A DNA stretch of 64,000 nucleotides from contig CAVSGR010000003.1 of the NCBI GenBank assembly GCA_963727535.1, forward strand, positions 21,214 to 85,213, given 5' to 3'. The notes under the pieces are model-generated. The model made no database searches. It was not told the DNA's origin and was given only the letters and a program-made list of their open reading frames with translations. Each line of letters starts with the position of its first letter. The first letter of the stretch is position 1. The DNA is from RBG-16-34-14 sp963727535. Lineage in GTDB: Bacteria; Bacteroidota; Ignavibacteria; Ignavibacteriales; Ignavibacteriaceae. Made by a program: the position numbers and the translations under genes. Positions 1 to 9,505 of this stretch are shown here, in pieces.

Positions 1-561
1 TCTCGCACTAATAGCTGAATAAGAAAGATAATTGTTTTCAAAGTAACCGAACCATGAATCATTTCCGCTGTTGTCTTCCATAGCGTAGCCGCAGGTAATA
101 GAGTTTCCATAAAATTCGATTTTCCTTTTGGGGGCGGGTGGGTGAGGTAATATTATAGTATTGTTGGAAGTTTGAAAACCATAAAAGAAAGTTTTTCCTT
201 TGTCCCATTCAGTGCGTTTAAATAATTCAATTTTATGTTTTCCTTCCGGTAATCCCGAAGTCAGGGAATAAATTTGTTTAACAGTGTCGGTATGAATTTT
301 AAAAATATTACTATCATCTACTATTACATTGTAGTAATTGGCGGTATCTGCGTCCTGTAGTACTGCAGAAATGTCTGTCCCTTCCAACCAAATAGTAACC
401 GAAGTACCCGGCCAGGAAAATACAGCAGCAGAGTCATTGTACATTATTCTGCCTTCGTAATAAATATTAGGATTGTTAAATGATATAATTTTATTCTGTG
501 CAAAGCTTAATCCAAATAAGTTGAGAAAAAGCAGTGTGATATAGAAAATTTTATTTTGCAT
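1..561 (-). CDS. CE2-type acetylxylan esterase / GDSL carbohydrate esterase (partial)
   Basis: Reads leftward off the window edge, so only the N-terminal 187 residues are visible. A signal peptide ending FGLSFAQ (about residues 1-21) predicts export. A beta-sandwich-like N-terminal region (about 25-140) follows, and then GNSITCGY at 152-159, which matches the GDSI-like block of carbohydrate esterase family 2; Ser154 would be the nucleophile. CE2 enzymes remove acetyl groups from xylan or glucomannan, or transfer them. The downstream Asp/His part of the active site lies outside the window. The start is the ATG at 559-561. A different SGNH esterase with the same two-domain plan is possible. Confidence 0.75.
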   Translation of the reverse strand, partial: MQNKIFYITLLFLNLFGLSFAQNKIISFNNPNIYYEGRIMYNDSAAVFSWPGTSVTIWLEGTDISAVLQDADTANYYNVIVDDSNIFKIHTDTVKQIYSLTSGLPEGKHKIELFKRTEWDKGKTFFYGFQTSNNTIILPHPPAPKRKIEFYGNSITCGYAMEDNSGNDSWFGYFENNYLSYSAISAR

Positions 562-618
562 AGCTGATATCGTTAATATTAATTTTGATTGGATTTCTTT
601 TTAAGAAGAAATATTTTT

Positions 619-1161
619 TCATTTCTCATTTATTAAATAGAGCCTGTTGTCCTCGACTTTATAAAGCATAGGCGCTATCATTATCTTGGGATATCTCAGC
701 CGCAACCGTTTTGCTTCACTTAGCACAAAATCAATTTCATTTCCGATTTCAAACATTGGTGAGAAGTGCATAAAATGTTCTTCCGCCCATTCTCTTTCCC
801 ATCCTGCTTTTTCTACAAGACCGTTAATGAACTGATCTTTTCTTGAAACAAGATTTACCATTCCGCAGTTGTTGTGTCCGATAAGTGCAATGTGTTGAAC
901 ATTTCCGACAGCGATTGCGTAAGAAACTTTGAATTCGCTGTATCTAAGGTTTGCTCCGCCCGCACGAATAATGTAAGCAAAGTTGTCCGGAATGTGCAAA
1001 TGTTTTCTGTTATCCATACACATGCCGACTAAAAGTTTTGCCTGCGTATAAGTATCCGGCTCTCTTTCAAGATTATGATATTCCAGCAAAAGCCCGATTG
1101 GGGTTTGCCGGTATTGCTCAAAAATATCATCCGGTTTTGATATATCTATAAGTCTGTTCAT
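619..1161 (-). CDS. beta-carbonic anhydrase family protein
   Basis: A 180-residue cytoplasmic protein with the beta-class carbonic anhydrase signature: Cys48-x-Asp50-x-Arg52 (GMCMDNR), RAGGA at 66-70, and His96-x-x-Cys99 (GHNNCG). Cys48, His96 and Cys99 would bind zinc, and the Asp50/Arg52 pair is the usual gate. The family interconverts CO2 and bicarbonate. The chain is a little short for the class (about 200-220 residues) and the C-terminal half is divergent, so this belongs to the short carbonic-anhydrase-like branch. It lies 94 bases from the cupin gene on the same strand. Activity is inferred from the intact metal site. Confidence 0.8.
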   Translation of the reverse strand: MNRLIDISKPDDIFEQYRQTPIGLLLEYHNLEREPDTYTQAKLLVGMCMDNRKHLHIPDNFAYIIRAGGANLRYSEFKVSYAIAVGNVQHIALIGHNNCGMVNLVSRKDQFINGLVEKAGWEREWAEEHFMHFSPMFEIGNEIDFVLSEAKRLRLRYPKIMIAPMLYKVEDNRLYLINEK

Positions 1162-1255
1162 TGTTTATTATCGGTTGAGTTAAATAAAATTTGATTGCAA
1201 TATTGTTGATAATTTTTTTAAAGGCAAGATAAGGAGAAGATTAAAACGGTTTCTG

Positions 1256-1606
1256 TTACAATATTTCCACCTCTTCCGGAATTTTTAATAAAAGGACGCA
1301 CCCCATTTCAGAAAAAACCGAATGTTTAAATCCCGGTGGAGTATATAGAAAATCCCCTCTCGAAAGATTAGCATCTTCTATTATTGCATTTCCTTCCAGT
1401 ACAAAAAGTTCTTCTCCTCCGGGATGATTATGATAAGGATATTTTGCACCAGGCTCAAACTTTAAAAGAATGGTTGGTGATCTTTTAGCCGCCCCATCAT
1501 ATCTTAAAGATTTAACAAATATTCCTCTTGTATCAACTCCTTCTTCAACTAAAGGAATCCATTCTTTGTTTTCCCTGACAATGTAATCATTGATGTTTGT
1601 ATTCAC
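1256..1606 (-). CDS. ChrR-like cupin-domain protein
   Basis: A 116-residue single-domain cupin. The first motif reads HNHPGGEELFVLEG and the second PPGFKHSVFSE, giving the usual His/His/Glu...His metal site. The pattern resembles the cupin domain of ChrR anti-sigma factors and acetylacetone-cleaving enzymes, but no zinc-binding anti-sigma N-terminus is present, so it is a free-standing cupin. It lies divergent to proS, with 136 bases between the two starts, a region that must hold both promoters. The substrate is unknown. Confidence 0.7.
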   Translation of the reverse strand: MNTNINDYIVRENKEWIPLVEEGVDTRGIFVKSLRYDGAAKRSPTILLKFEPGAKYPYHNHPGGEELFVLEGNAIIEDANLSRGDFLYTPPGFKHSVFSEMGCVLLLKIPEEVEIL

Positions 1607-1742
1607 TTTATACTCCGTAAATTATTAACCTCTAAATTTTATTAAACTCCCTCATAAAGGCAAGTATTATTAAAAAGCTTACTTTGATAACCCTCCCCAA
1701 ATCTTTAAATTAACAACTCATTTATACTATTATCAGAATATT

Positions 1743-3447
1743 ATGCGATTCAGTAAATCATTCATACCTACACTTAAAGAAACACCAAGCGATGCTACGG
1801 TAACGAGCCATATTCTTATGCTTCGTTCCGGAATGATCAGAATGTTATCAGCGGGAATTTATTCTTTTCTTCCAACTGGTTACCGTGTAATTAGAAAAAT
1901 AAGCGAAATAATCAGAGAAGAGATGAATGCAATCGGTGGACAGGAATTTCATCTGCCCGCACTTAATCCAAAAGAGATATGGGAAGAAACCGGGCGTGTC
2001 GAGGCATTCGGCGATATTCTTTTTCAAGTTAAAAATAGAGAATATGTGCTTGCGCCGACTCACGAAGAGATAATGACTTTCCACGCGCGAAATGTTTTAA
2101 AATCTTATAAAGACTTTCCACAGATCTGGTACCAGATACAAACTAAGTTCAGAAATGAACCGAGACCAAGAAGCGGCGTTATAAGAGGCAGGCAGTTCTT
2201 AATGAAGGATGCTTACTCATTTGATATTTCACAAGAAGGGCTTGATAAATCTTACCAGCTTCACGACCAGGCATACAGGAAGATTTTCGATAGATGCGGA
2301 CTAAAATATTTTGTTGTGGGTGCATCGAGTGGTGCAATGGGCGGCAGCGGCTCTGAAGAGTTTATGGTTAAATCAGATGCTGGGGAAGATACGGTTGCAC
2401 ATTGTGAGAAATGCGGGTACGCTGCAAATCTCGAAGTTGCAGAATCAAAAATTCCAGGGAGAGGAAGAGAAGAAAAAAGTGAAGAGCTAAAAGAAATTCA
2501 TACACCGGATATCAAATCAATTGATGAGCTTTGTGAATTTCTAAAAATAAAAGAAACACAATGTGCAAAGTCGAGAATTTATGTCCACGATGGAAAATCT
2601 GTTTTAATTTTAATGCTCGGGAATGAAGAAGTAAATGAATCGAAGCTTGAAAAATATTTAGGCGGAGCAGTTAGACCTGCTCATCCCGAAGAACTTGTTC
2701 AGTTTACAGGTGCTGAAGCAGGTTCAATTGGTCCTGTTGGATTTAAGGGAAGAATAATTGCCGACTTAAGATTAAAGGACGCAAATAATCTTTACAGTGG
2801 TGCTAACAAAACAGATTATCACTTTGGTGGAATTGATCTTCGGCAGGTAGCGAATATTGAGTATGGAGATTTGAGACAAGTTCAATCAGGCGAAGCTTGT
2901 CCGAGATGTGATTCCCCACTCCAGGTTTTTACGGCAATTGAGCTTGGACATATTTTTAAGCTCGGTACAAAGTATTCTCAATCAATGGGGGCAATGTTCC
3001 TTGATGAAAAAGGAGAAGAGCATCCGATAATTATGGGAAGCTATGGCATTGGCGTCGAGAGAGTTATGGCTTGTTTTATCGAACAGCATCATGATGATAA
3101 AGGAATTATCTGGGAGGCAGCACTCGCTCCATTTTCATATTCACTTAGTCGGACTGAATATGAAGAACGAAGGCGTAACAAAAGCCTGCGAAGAAATTTA
3201 TAATAGTCTTGCTAATAATAATTACGAAGTTTTATTTGATGATAGAATTGATGCACAGGCGGGTGTGAAATTTAATGATGCTGATCTTCTCGGAATGCCT
3301 TTGCAGGCCATTGTTGGGGATAGGAAACTTAAGACAAACCAAGTTGAAGTGAAGATCAGGAAAACAGGTGAACGGTTTGATGTTGAGTTAAGCAAATTGA
3401 TGGATAAGATAAAAGAGATTTGGACGGATACAATTTTGGAAACCTAG
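1743..3447 (+). CDS. proS: prolyl-tRNA synthetase, interrupted by a frameshift
   Basis: Class II aminoacyl-tRNA synthetase that charges tRNA-Pro. The first open frame (1743-3203) holds the catalytic core (TKFRNEPRPRSGVIRGREF-like motif 2 region; motif 3 around GSYGIGVERVMA) and the inserted editing domain typical of the long bacterial form. The anticodon-binding domain (HIHLVGLN...DDRIDAQAGVKF) continues in the next frame to 3447. Removing one T from the TTTT run at 3132-3135 joins the parts as ALAPFHIHLVGLN and gives about 567 residues, the normal length for this form. The gene is normally essential and single-copy, so a sequence error is more likely than a real break. Confidence 0.9.
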
Positions 3448-3462
3448 TTCAGCTTGCTTTTT

Positions 3463-3520
3463 AACCACATAGATACATAGAACACATAGATTAAATAACA
3501 ACTTTGTGCCCTATGTGGTT
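3463..3520. repeat. inverted repeat downstream of proS
   Basis: AACCACATAG at 3463-3472 is perfectly complementary to CTATGTGGTT at 3511-3520, with a 38-base AT-rich loop. It sits 16 bases after the proS stop. It could be a REP-like mobile hairpin or contribute to transcription termination; no long T-run follows. The rest of the 232-base gap before the serpin gene is AT-rich, with a smaller hairpin (CGGTA at 3637-3641, TACCG at 3654-3658) just before the serpin ribosome binding site. Confidence 0.6.
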
Positions 3521-3679
3521 TATAGTTCTATCAGAAATTCTATAACTTTTCAGAAATCTGATAACAATCCTTTCTTTTTAGCAAACAAAAATTAGCAATA
3601 ATCTTTATTTAGCAGGCGTTTCAATTTTTTGTAAGACGGTACAGGGTTTGCCATACCGGAAAAAAAAGAGGAGCGTGCC

Positions 3680-4912
3680 ATGAAATTTCTTTTCCTTCTT
3701 TCTATTATAATCCTTTTCTCATTTTTATTTCTTAGCTGCGAAAAAATTGTATCAACAAATAATGATCAACCTGAATTAACATCTATTGAGAAGAAAGTTG
3801 TTTCTTCTTCAAATAAATTCGGGTTAAATCTTTTTAATGAGATTAATCAAACTGATAAAGAGAAAAATGTTTTTATTTCTCCTTTGAGTGTTTCTTTGGC
3901 TTTAGGAATGACTATGAATGGAACTAATGGAGAAACTTACGATGAGATGCGAACGACATTGCAATTTTCGAATCTGACAAACGAAGAGATAAATAATTCA
4001 TACAAAACCTTGATTGAAACTCTATACAACGCTGATCCTAAAGTGGTTTTTAAATCGGCAAATTCAATCTGGTATAGAAATGAGATGACATTCGAAGAGA
4101 GTTTCTTCGATTTAAGTTTAAAATATTTTAGCGCATTAGTAAGCGGATTAGATTTTACTGATCCAACATCAGTTGACGTTATTAATAACTGGGTAAAGCA
4201 GAGCACTAATAATAAAATTGAAAAAATACTTGACTCAATTTCACCCGAAGCAGTAATGTATCTTATAAATGCAATTTACTTCAACGGAACCTGGAAATAT
4301 GAATTCGATAAAGAGAAAACAGACGTAGAAACCTTTAATCTTATAAATGGGGGAACTATTAATGCCGAAATGATGGTGCAAACGAATGATTTTAATTATT
4401 ACTCGGATGAAAATTTGCAGGCAGTTGAACTTCCTTATGGAGAGGGTAACTTTAGTATGGTGGTAATTTTGCCACGAGAAAATTTAAGTATTAATGAGTT
4501 TGCAGACGGAATAACAGAAGATAATTTGAAATTGTGGTTAGATAGTCTTTCACAACAAAAGGGAACTATGTGGCTTCCGAAATTTAAAATTGAGTACGAA
4601 TCTGAATTGAAAGATTACCTGATTTCCTTAGGGATGAGATTGCCATTTGGTTCAAATGCTGATTTTTCAAATTTATATAAAGGTCCTGAGCAATTATTTA
4701 TTTCAACAGTTTTTCATAAAACTTTTATAGATGTTAATGAAGAGGGAACAGAAGCTGCAGCGGTTACCCTAGTGGGAGTAGGCACGACAAGTGTGGGTGG
4801 CGGAGAAAATATATTTTATATGAAGGTGAATAGACCTTTTATTTTTCTTATAAGAGAAGAAAATTCCGGTTGCATCTTATTTATGGGGAAAATAATTAAT
4901 CCTCAATCGTGA
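3680..4912 (+). CDS. lipid-anchored serpin (serine protease inhibitor)
   Basis: A 410-residue serpin. The N-terminus is a lipoprotein signal with lipobox LFLSC and Cys20 as the lipidation site, so the inhibitor should be membrane-anchored and face the periplasm or the outside. Serpin landmarks are FISPLSVSLALGM, VMYLINAIYFNGTWKYEF, and the hinge EEGTEAAAVT near the C-terminus, followed by the exposed reactive loop and FYMKVNRPFIFLIRE. The small residues of the hinge are those of inhibitory serpins. Counting from the hinge puts the scissile bond near Thr-Thr/Ser, suggesting neither a trypsin-like nor a chymotrypsin-like target. The start follows GAGGAG. It leads a same-strand run of exported proteins. 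Confidence 0.93.
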   Translation: MKFLFLLSIIILFSFLFLSCEKIVSTNNDQPELTSIEKKVVSSSNKFGLNLFNEINQTDKEKNVFISPLSVSLALGMTMNGTNGETYDEMRTTLQFSNLTNEEINNSYKTLIETLYNADPKVVFKSANSIWYRNEMTFEESFFDLSLKYFSALVSGLDFTDPTSVDVINNWVKQSTNNKIEKILDSISPEAVMYLINAIYFNGTWKYEFDKEKTDVETFNLINGGTINAEMMVQTNDFNYYSDENLQAVELPYGEGNFSMVVILPRENLSINEFADGITEDNLKLWLDSLSQQKGTMWLPKFKIEYESELKDYLISLGMRLPFGSNADFSNLYKGPEQLFISTVFHKTFIDVNEEGTEAAAVTLVGVGTTSVGGGENIFYMKVNRPFIFLIREENSGCILFMGKIINPQS

Positions 4913-4922
4913 GAGAATAAAT

Positions 4923-6404
4923 ATGAAAAACAATATCTTAACAATTGTTTTATTCGGTTTTGTATTTGTGAAACTTATTTATTCTCAGGAAATTAATCTA
5001 CGTGCTGTTCCACTTATTGCAGGCAATCAATCCGATTTTTATCCGTCACTATCGAGAGGTATGGGCAATTTATCAATTGCCTTTGACGATCCTCTGGCTG
5101 ATCCTTTGGTAAATCCTGCTAAAGCATCCAAGCTAGGGGAATTGGAATTGTTTTTCTCACCCACTCGTAACACCTGGAGTAATGAAGACGGTAGAGTAGT
5201 CTATACAAGTTCAGGGTCGGCTAAATATATGGGGACGGCAATTAATTCTATGCCGTTTGGGTTTTACATGAAGAGAGACAATTTATTTACGGGGGGAATA
5301 ATAAGCTACCAATCGTATTGGTCTGATCGATCAACTCCCAACAACTGGTTGAATAGTAATACCAAAAGTGATGTCGGCAATAATGTATATCTCTTTGGAT
5401 TATTTGGAGTATATATTCCCGAGTTCAAACTTTCCGTAGCTGGTAGTGTATCGTGGAGCGAACTACATGCTATAGATGGTGTTAATTTATTATATCCAGG
5501 AAGTTATGATATAAAACAGTATGGAAAATCTCTCGATTATAAGATCGGTTTTGTCGGAGAACCTTCGGAGCGGGAACAACTGGAATTTGTTATTGCCAGA
5601 ACTACTTTTAAATCGTCTCATGAAGTTACCTATAGTTCTCCTTATTGGTTTTATACTGATAATTGGATCAGCGGATATCGCATTGAGTCTAATAAAGACG
5701 AAAGTAATGGATGGGTTATTCATACAAAATATAATAACTCGGTTAGTGATGAAGTAAAAGTCGGGGGAATATTTACAGTAAACTGGAAAGAGCATCCTAA
5801 AATTCCCAATTATGTACTTGCAAATATACCGCGTGACCCGGGGAGTTCTACTACATATAATATTGGTGTGGGTATTCTGGATTCGGGCGAAAGAACAACG
5901 CTTGGTTTCGAATATATTTATGAACCTATGACAAGCTATACATGGGCTGATGCAGGTACTGAGAATCCAGCCTATCCGTCATCATTTAAGACGGTAGAAA
6001 ATTTCTTTGATTTCTATAATCATATTATAAGGGCAGGAGTTTACACACATACAGATGTTAGCTGGTTAGATTACAGACTCGGTATACAACTATATTTTAA
6101 TAAATATAATCTTAAGCAAAATGATAACATTTTAAATACCAACAGAACAGTAAATGAGAATTGGCTTGAGACAACTTTATGCGGAGGGCTAACGATAAAT
6201 ATTTCCGGTTTTCAAATTCTTTATTCTTTACAGGTAATTCTTGGCAACGGTATAGTGGGTTCCGAAAATAATCAGGTTATTGCTTTTGATGCAGCCGCTA
6301 TGAGAAGCGAAGCAGATTTTTTAATTGCACCAAATGGCGCACTTACAGTAGACGATATTCCTCTTGTTACTCAGCAGATTTCCTTTGTTTATAATTTAAA
6401 GTAA
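4923..6404 (+). CDS. predicted outer-membrane beta-barrel protein
   Basis: A 493-residue protein with a signal peptide (cleavage after about residue 21, KLIYSQ) and many short alternating stretches rich in Tyr, Trp, Gly and Asn, typical of outer-membrane barrels. The early segment (SLSRGMGNLSIAFDDPLADPLVNPAKAS) recalls the PorV/FadL-like barrels of Bacteroidota relatives, whose N-termini mention abundant small-residue plug sequences. It begins 10 bases after the serpin stop and is followed 29 bases later by a lipoprotein gene, so it is probably in one operon with the serpin. No specific family is recognised; transporter or structural role unknown. Confidence 0.65.
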   Translation: MKNNILTIVLFGFVFVKLIYSQEINLRAVPLIAGNQSDFYPSLSRGMGNLSIAFDDPLADPLVNPAKASKLGELELFFSPTRNTWSNEDGRVVYTSSGSAKYMGTAINSMPFGFYMKRDNLFTGGIISYQSYWSDRSTPNNWLNSNTKSDVGNNVYLFGLFGVYIPEFKLSVAGSVSWSELHAIDGVNLLYPGSYDIKQYGKSLDYKIGFVGEPSEREQLEFVIARTTFKSSHEVTYSSPYWFYTDNWISGYRIESNKDESNGWVIHTKYNNSVSDEVKVGGIFTVNWKEHPKIPNYVLANIPRDPGSSTTYNIGVGILDSGERTTLGFEYIYEPMTSYTWADAGTENPAYPSSFKTVENFFDFYNHIIRAGVYTHTDVSWLDYRLGIQLYFNKYNLKQNDNILNTNRTVNENWLETTLCGGLTINISGFQILYSLQVILGNGIVGSENNQVIAFDAAAMRSEADFLIAPNGALTVDDIPLVTQQISFVYNLK

Positions 6405-6433
6405 AAAATAGGAAAAGCATAAATAGCCAAGTT

Positions 6434-6991
6434 ATGAAAGAAAACATTTATACGAGATATATTTTTATCGTGGTTTTCGCAATGATGTTTATGACTTGCG
6501 AAGATTCAGAATTAGTTTACGAGTATCCGGATGGTATTTCCAAACCAGATAATGTTACCGAAAGCCACGGTTGTAGTAATATTTTCGTTTATCAATTCTT
6601 AGATAGTGTAAGGGCATTAACGGTATACATAGATGCAAATCATTTTAGTTTAACAAAGAAACGACAGGATATTGTTTTGAATAACGCAAATCCTAATGTA
6701 TCTGTTGTTTTAGAAGTGGCCGGCAATGATCCTGATAGCATTTACTTTAACTTTTGTAATGATTACGGTCTTCCAAATCAGGGGGTTACAAAAAAGTATA
6801 AAGGTATCTCCGGAAAATTATCCTTTTCTGTATCTGAAGATAATCCAATTAAAGAACCAGCCTGGCAGACTCTCTATTATGTCACCATCAGTATTGATGA
6901 TTTACATTTGTTGAACCAGGAAAACAATGATGAAATTATAATTAATGAAGCAGTGTTTTGGAATGTCAGAGTCGGATGGCTGCCGGGATGA
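6434..6991 (+). CDS. hypothetical lipoprotein
   Basis: A 185-residue protein with a lipoprotein signal: a hydrophobic stretch at 9-20 and lipobox FMTC with Cys22. The mature part begins with acidic and Pro/Asn-rich residues and appears to be all-beta. No family is recognised. It sits between the barrel protein and another small lipoprotein on the same strand with short gaps, consistent with a surface-complex operon led by the serpin. Confidence 0.65.
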   Translation: MKENIYTRYIFIVVFAMMFMTCEDSELVYEYPDGISKPDNVTESHGCSNIFVYQFLDSVRALTVYIDANHFSLTKKRQDIVLNNANPNVSVVLEVAGNDPDSIYFNFCNDYGLPNQGVTKKYKGISGKLSFSVSEDNPIKEPAWQTLYYVTISIDDLHLLNQENNDEIIINEAVFWNVRVGWLPG

Positions 6992-7023
6992 TAATGTTTA
7001 ATTATAAATTAAATTAGGATAAA

Positions 7024-7527
7024 ATGAAATTCTTTATCAATTCAATTCTTATAGTGATATTGTTTTACTTTTCAGGATGTGATAAAAACGGGAGCGAAGA
7101 AACAACAGATAATTTATTAGAGACAGATATGGTAATCTTTATACCTTTAGATACTGACAAAGTGATTCTTTCTAACGGGTTTGATTCGAGTTCTGCAATT
7201 ATGGATTCCTACACGGTTAATAATGCTGAATTCGATTCCGATACTCTGAATATAGAAGTTACATACGGTGGCGGATGCAAAGAACACCAGTTTTTATTAA
7301 TTGCCTGGAATTACTTTCTTGAATCATATCCGGTTCGGGCAGATATTCTTCTCTCTCATAATGCAAATGATGATGCTTGTAAAGCTTTGATAACTTCAAA
7401 ATTAAGTTTTGATATGACCCCTTTAAAACAAGAGTATTCAAAATTATATGGTGGCGAAAACGGCTCAATTATCCTGGTAATATCATTAAGCGATAACAAA
7501 CAAATTAGCCTGGAATACAAATTTTAA
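7024..7527 (+). CDS. hypothetical lipoprotein
   Basis: A 167-residue protein with a lipoprotein signal; lipobox YFSGC places the lipidated Cys at residue 19. The mature part contains VTYGGGCKEHQF and, later, NDDACKALI, whose two cysteines could form a disulfide. This GGGCxEHxF pattern occurs in small secreted lipoproteins of this bacterial group, but I know of no assigned function. It lies 32 bases after the preceding lipoprotein gene and 11 bases before the next gene. Confidence 0.65.
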   Translation: MKFFINSILIVILFYFSGCDKNGSEETTDNLLETDMVIFIPLDTDKVILSNGFDSSSAIMDSYTVNNAEFDSDTLNIEVTYGGGCKEHQFLLIAWNYFLESYPVRADILLSHNANDDACKALITSKLSFDMTPLKQEYSKLYGGENGSIILVISLSDNKQISLEYKF

Positions 7528-7538
7528 TTGAGGAAGAA

Positions 7539-8006
7539 ATGAATAAAAATTTAGCAGTTTCTCTTTTTCCTGTTAACATCAATGGTTCGGTTGCGGATCC
7601 TTTTGAATCGGAAAGAGAAATTGAAATAACATCCGATAAATCAACCTATAAACTTACACGTGAATTAAGGATAGGGATAATATTTAAAAACTATCTATCA
7701 AAAGATGTAATACTAGTTAATGATGGATACGCTGCCCCATTCTTTATTCTTGAAAAGAAAACCGGGGATGTGTGGGAAGAAGTTTATTTCCCAATCTGTT
7801 ATACTTTAAATTCATCGTTTGTACGACCGACTGAATTAAAGGCGAATGAAGAATTTAATTCTCTCATTACGATTTATACTAATAGGATTAATGTTAATAA
7901 TATTCCCGGAGAATATCGTCTTTACTTTGATTTGATGGAAAAGGAAAGTAAAAAAATGGTGCAGGATAAATATTTATACTCAAATATTTTTAAAATAGTA
8001 GAGTAA
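7539..8006 (+). CDS. Ig-like / BsuPI-like beta-sandwich protein
   Basis: A 155-residue protein started by an ATG behind GAGGAAGAA. It shows alternating beta strands with the pattern RIGIIFKNYLSKDVILVND, then W-E-E-V, then LKANEEF and IPGEYRLYFDL. This layout resembles Ig-like proteinase-inhibitor (BsuPI) and related domains found in lipoproteins of the group, but the match is by eye and weak. No clear signal peptide is visible, which is odd next to exported partners. With the serpin, barrel and two lipoproteins it completes a five-gene same-strand run. Confidence 0.55.
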   Translation: MNKNLAVSLFPVNINGSVADPFESEREIEITSDKSTYKLTRELRIGIIFKNYLSKDVILVNDGYAAPFFILEKKTGDVWEEVYFPICYTLNSSFVRPTELKANEEFNSLITIYTNRINVNNIPGEYRLYFDLMEKESKKMVQDKYLYSNIFKIVE

Positions 8007-8082
8007 AAATAATTTCTATCGAGAAAATCTGAATTGTATAATTATTATTTACTAAATTATTATCGGCATAACAACTCTTATT

Positions 8083-9505
8083 ATGAGTTTTATAAGAAAC
8101 ATAAAGCAGTCTTACTACAAATCCCGCATAGTTATAACCTTCAGTTTAATAACTATAATATTAGTTGTTGTTCTTTCACGGGTAGGTTACCTTTTTATTA
8201 AAAATCTTTACCTGGTTCAGTTAACAGAACAGGTAAATGTTGTTACTAAAATGATAGCAAAACAAATTGAGCCTTCTTATCTGAACTTGCTGGAGCTTGG
8301 TAATCCGGTTGGGAGTTCGGAAAATTATTTCAGGGATTTGCTTAGAAGAAATCTTGAACCAAATCTTCACTCTGAGGTTTTTATTTTTAACGATAGTCTA
8401 GATGTAATTATTCATTCAAATCATAATTTTATATATGGAGAAACAGATCCCGCTTTGCTATTGAATAAAAAAGAAATTTTTGATCTTAAGATTTAATTCG
8501 GGCACAACCTCGCTTCCGTTCAAGGGAGATGATAACAATTGGTATCTCTGGGGATTCTACAGATTGAATAATAATAACTGGCTTGCGGTGAAGGAAAGTG
8601 CTGTCCGTTTTGAAAAATTAGATCAGCTTTCTACCCTTTTCTGGTTAATCGGATTTGCGGGAGTTGTCATTACAATTTTTGCTGGCTGGTTTATGGCTAA
8701 TTCAATAGTAAAGCCGTTGAACAAATTGGTAAAACTAAGTTCTGAAATAGGTAAAGGAAATTTCGAAATTGATGTCCCGCAGTCGATGCACGGTGAAATT
8801 AAACAACTATCCGATGCAATGGATAAAATGAAAACCGATCTGGCGTTAAATCAGAAAGAGAGAGAAAATCTTCTTGCACAAATCGCTCACGAAATCAGAA
8901 ATCCCCTTGGTGGAATTGAATTACTCGCTAACCTGGTTAAAGAAAATCCAAGTGATAGAGAAAAAAACAAAGAATATCTCGATTCAATTTTAAAAGAAGT
9001 ACAGGGCTTAAAAAGCCTAATAACATCTTATCTGAATTATGGCAGACCTGTTCCTGTAAATCCCGAATGGATAAACCCGGAAGAAATATTCAGTGATATC
9101 GAAGGAGTCTTTAAGAAACAATTAAAACAAAAAAGTATTTCTTATTCATTTGAAAGCAAACTTAGAAAAATTTATTTCGACCCTGCGCACTTAAGGAATA
9201 TTCTTCTTAATCTTGTTACTAATAGTTTAGATGCAGTTTCAGAAAATGGAAATGTTTTTCTGAGTTCAGGAACTAATAACGGGTATTGGAAAATTTATGT
9301 AAAAGATGATGGACCCGGTATTTCGCAGCAAAATTTTAATAAAGTTTTTGATCCTTTCTTTACTACTAAAAAAGAAGGGACAGGTTTGGGACTGGCAATC
9401 AGTAAAAAGTTATGTAAAGAAAATAAAGCGGAACTGTTTGCGGCAAATCTTGCTGAAGGCGGCTCAATCTTTACAATAAGGAAAGAAATTACAAATGAAA
9501 TCTGA
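8083..9505 (+). CDS. sensor histidine kinase, interrupted by a frameshift
   Basis: Transmembrane two-component kinase. Order: TM1 (about residues 18-40), an extracytoplasmic sensor region, TM2 (LFWLIGFAGVVITIFAGWF), HAMP, a HisKA dimerisation domain with phospho-acceptor His in AHEIRNPLGG (codon at 8888-8890), and an HATPase domain (NLVTNSLDAV, DDGPGIS, TGLGLAIS). The first frame stops at 8496; the rest is read one base later. Deleting one base from the A6 run (8467-8472) or the T5 run (8477-8481) joins them inside the sensor domain. The kinase end overlaps the regulator start by 11 bases, so the two are translationally coupled. Confidence 0.85.

Noticed and set aside
1743..3447. Programmed ribosomal frameshift in proS
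   Set aside because: The T4 run has no typical slippery heptamer or downstream stimulator, and several other genes have the same kind of indel, so a sequence error is simpler.
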